NCBI GenBank assembly: GCA_903921455.1
Contig: CAIXPZ010000206.1
Coordinates: forward strand, 31,225 to 95,224
Reading direction: 5' to 3'
DNA: 64,000 nucleotides
From: an uncultured Verrucomicrobia subdivision 3 bacterium
GTDB taxonomy: Bacteria; Verrucomicrobiota; Verrucomicrobiae; Limisphaerales; UBA11358
Positions 63,622 through 64,000 of the stretch are shown here, one piece after another. Made by a program: the position numbers and the translations under genes. Within the stretch, counting starts at the first letter, position 1. Every line of letters starts with the position of its first letter. The notes under the pieces were generated by a model. The model was not told the origin of the DNA, did not search any database, and saw only the letters and a program-made list of their open reading frames with translations.

Positions 63622-64000
63622 AGCGCGTAAGCAGCCTAACAGATAATAGATTTTGCCCTATGTAGCCTATCCTTATTCACGAAATGACACTAGGCGCGCC
63701 GAAAAATGATGTCCAGCAGAAATTTAGGTCGTTTCTGGCCCGGCCATTGCCTTTAGCAAACACGTCTCGTCCGCCGTGTCGGGTGTATTTTAGCGCCTGC
63801 GGCACTTTTCCGGAGCGCGGCCTTCAGGCCGCTTCACCGTGCTACCTTGTGAGGCTTTGGATTATTCTACGCGCACGAAACAGCGTGCCTTGAAGCGGCG
63901 TGAACGCCGCGCTCCGAATCCCGACGGGATTCCATCCCTCAGCCTAGGATTATCCCGACCGGATTTCCCGCGTCCAGACGCCACCGGCAAACCCGAACAA
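63622..64000. other. Non-coding end of the window with REP-like palindromes
   Basis: 379 bp with no supported gene. It holds the REP-like pair (63812-63836, 63891-63915) and a 17-bp palindrome at 63916-63932. A possible short frame at 63684-63893 overlaps the REP and is rejected. Confidence 0.7.
63812..63932. repeat. REP-like inverted pair plus palindrome
   Basis: Unit 1 (63812-63836) begins GGAGCGCGGC and contains the hairpin GCGGCC/GGCCGC. Unit 2 (63891-63915), TGAAGCGGCG to GCGCTCC, is its inverted relative with hairpin GGCGT/ACGCC. Directly after, GAATCCCG-A-CGGGATTC (63916-63932) is a perfect palindrome. Confidence 0.8.

Noticed and set aside
63684..63893. A short plus-strand open frame near the end
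   Set aside because: It overlaps a REP-like palindrome and shows no protein-like pattern.

Overview
The window looks like chromosomal DNA of a GC-rich member of the Verrucomicrobiota, probably the Pedosphaera/Limisphaerales side of the phylum. This is inference from gene content: prepilin-like proteins with the [17 protein letters not shown] start and a C-terminal DGH motif, Tat-exported TIM-barrel and Gfo/Idh/MocA enzymes, a DUF2723 giant protein, a DUF4965 glutaminase-like protein, a tiny basic 35-residue protein, and many short iterated repeats. No 16S rRNA or tRNA gene was seen, so the assignment is not proven.

Layout. 1-8334, minus strand: a PAP2-glycosyltransferase fusion (cut by the window edge), a GT2 glycosyltransferase, apt, a sigma-70 factor and a zinc peptidase, then a ctp - secreted protein - yacG - lipoprotein cluster. 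8563-15759, plus strand: envelope and protein quality control (FKBP isomerase, HtrA/DegP protease, CbpA-like J protein, serpin), then a small protein and photolyase; a 12-unit 21-bp tandem array lies between the J protein and the serpin. 15756-24521, mainly minus: hisH, rlmN-AKR, two prepilin-like proteins, a lipoprotein-M23 peptidase pair, TfoX-like protein, phosphatase, SGNH hydrolase. 24860-36602: desaturase, a periplasmic LTxxQ protein, glutaminase-like protein, glnS, Kef-type antiporter, carbonic anhydrase, purE, MFS transporter. 36679-43993, plus strand: TIM-barrel isomerase, oxidoreductase, CDP-alcohol transferase, two peroxiredoxins, response regulator, aconitase.

44000-49062 is the most unusual part. 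The promoter and 5' end of an RsmB/NSUN-type rRNA methyltransferase gene occur three times: intact at 47888 onward and as decayed truncated copies at 44673-44740 and 45629-45750. Between the copies lie accessory genes: a secreted DUF1349-like protein, and a ten-heme c-type cytochrome with a thioredoxin-fold/TPR partner. This suggests stepwise insertion or duplication at one chromosomal hotspot.

49059-63621 returns to housekeeping: rpsL-rpsG-fusA with a clear promoter and terminators, a secreted GH3 glycosidase, rsmE-dnaJ-grpE, a 1203-residue DUF2723/TPR membrane protein, a second GT2 enzyme and a small membrane protein. The window ends in a REP-like pair of palindromes.

The genes fit a free-living aerobic or facultative heterotroph with a large periplasmic and secreted repertoire (GH3, Tat enzymes, M23, HtrA, serpin), oxidative-stress defences (two peroxiredoxins with a PerR-like box) and possibly extracytoplasmic electron transfer. 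Four of the eight convergent gene pairs overlap by exactly 4 bp at their stop codons.
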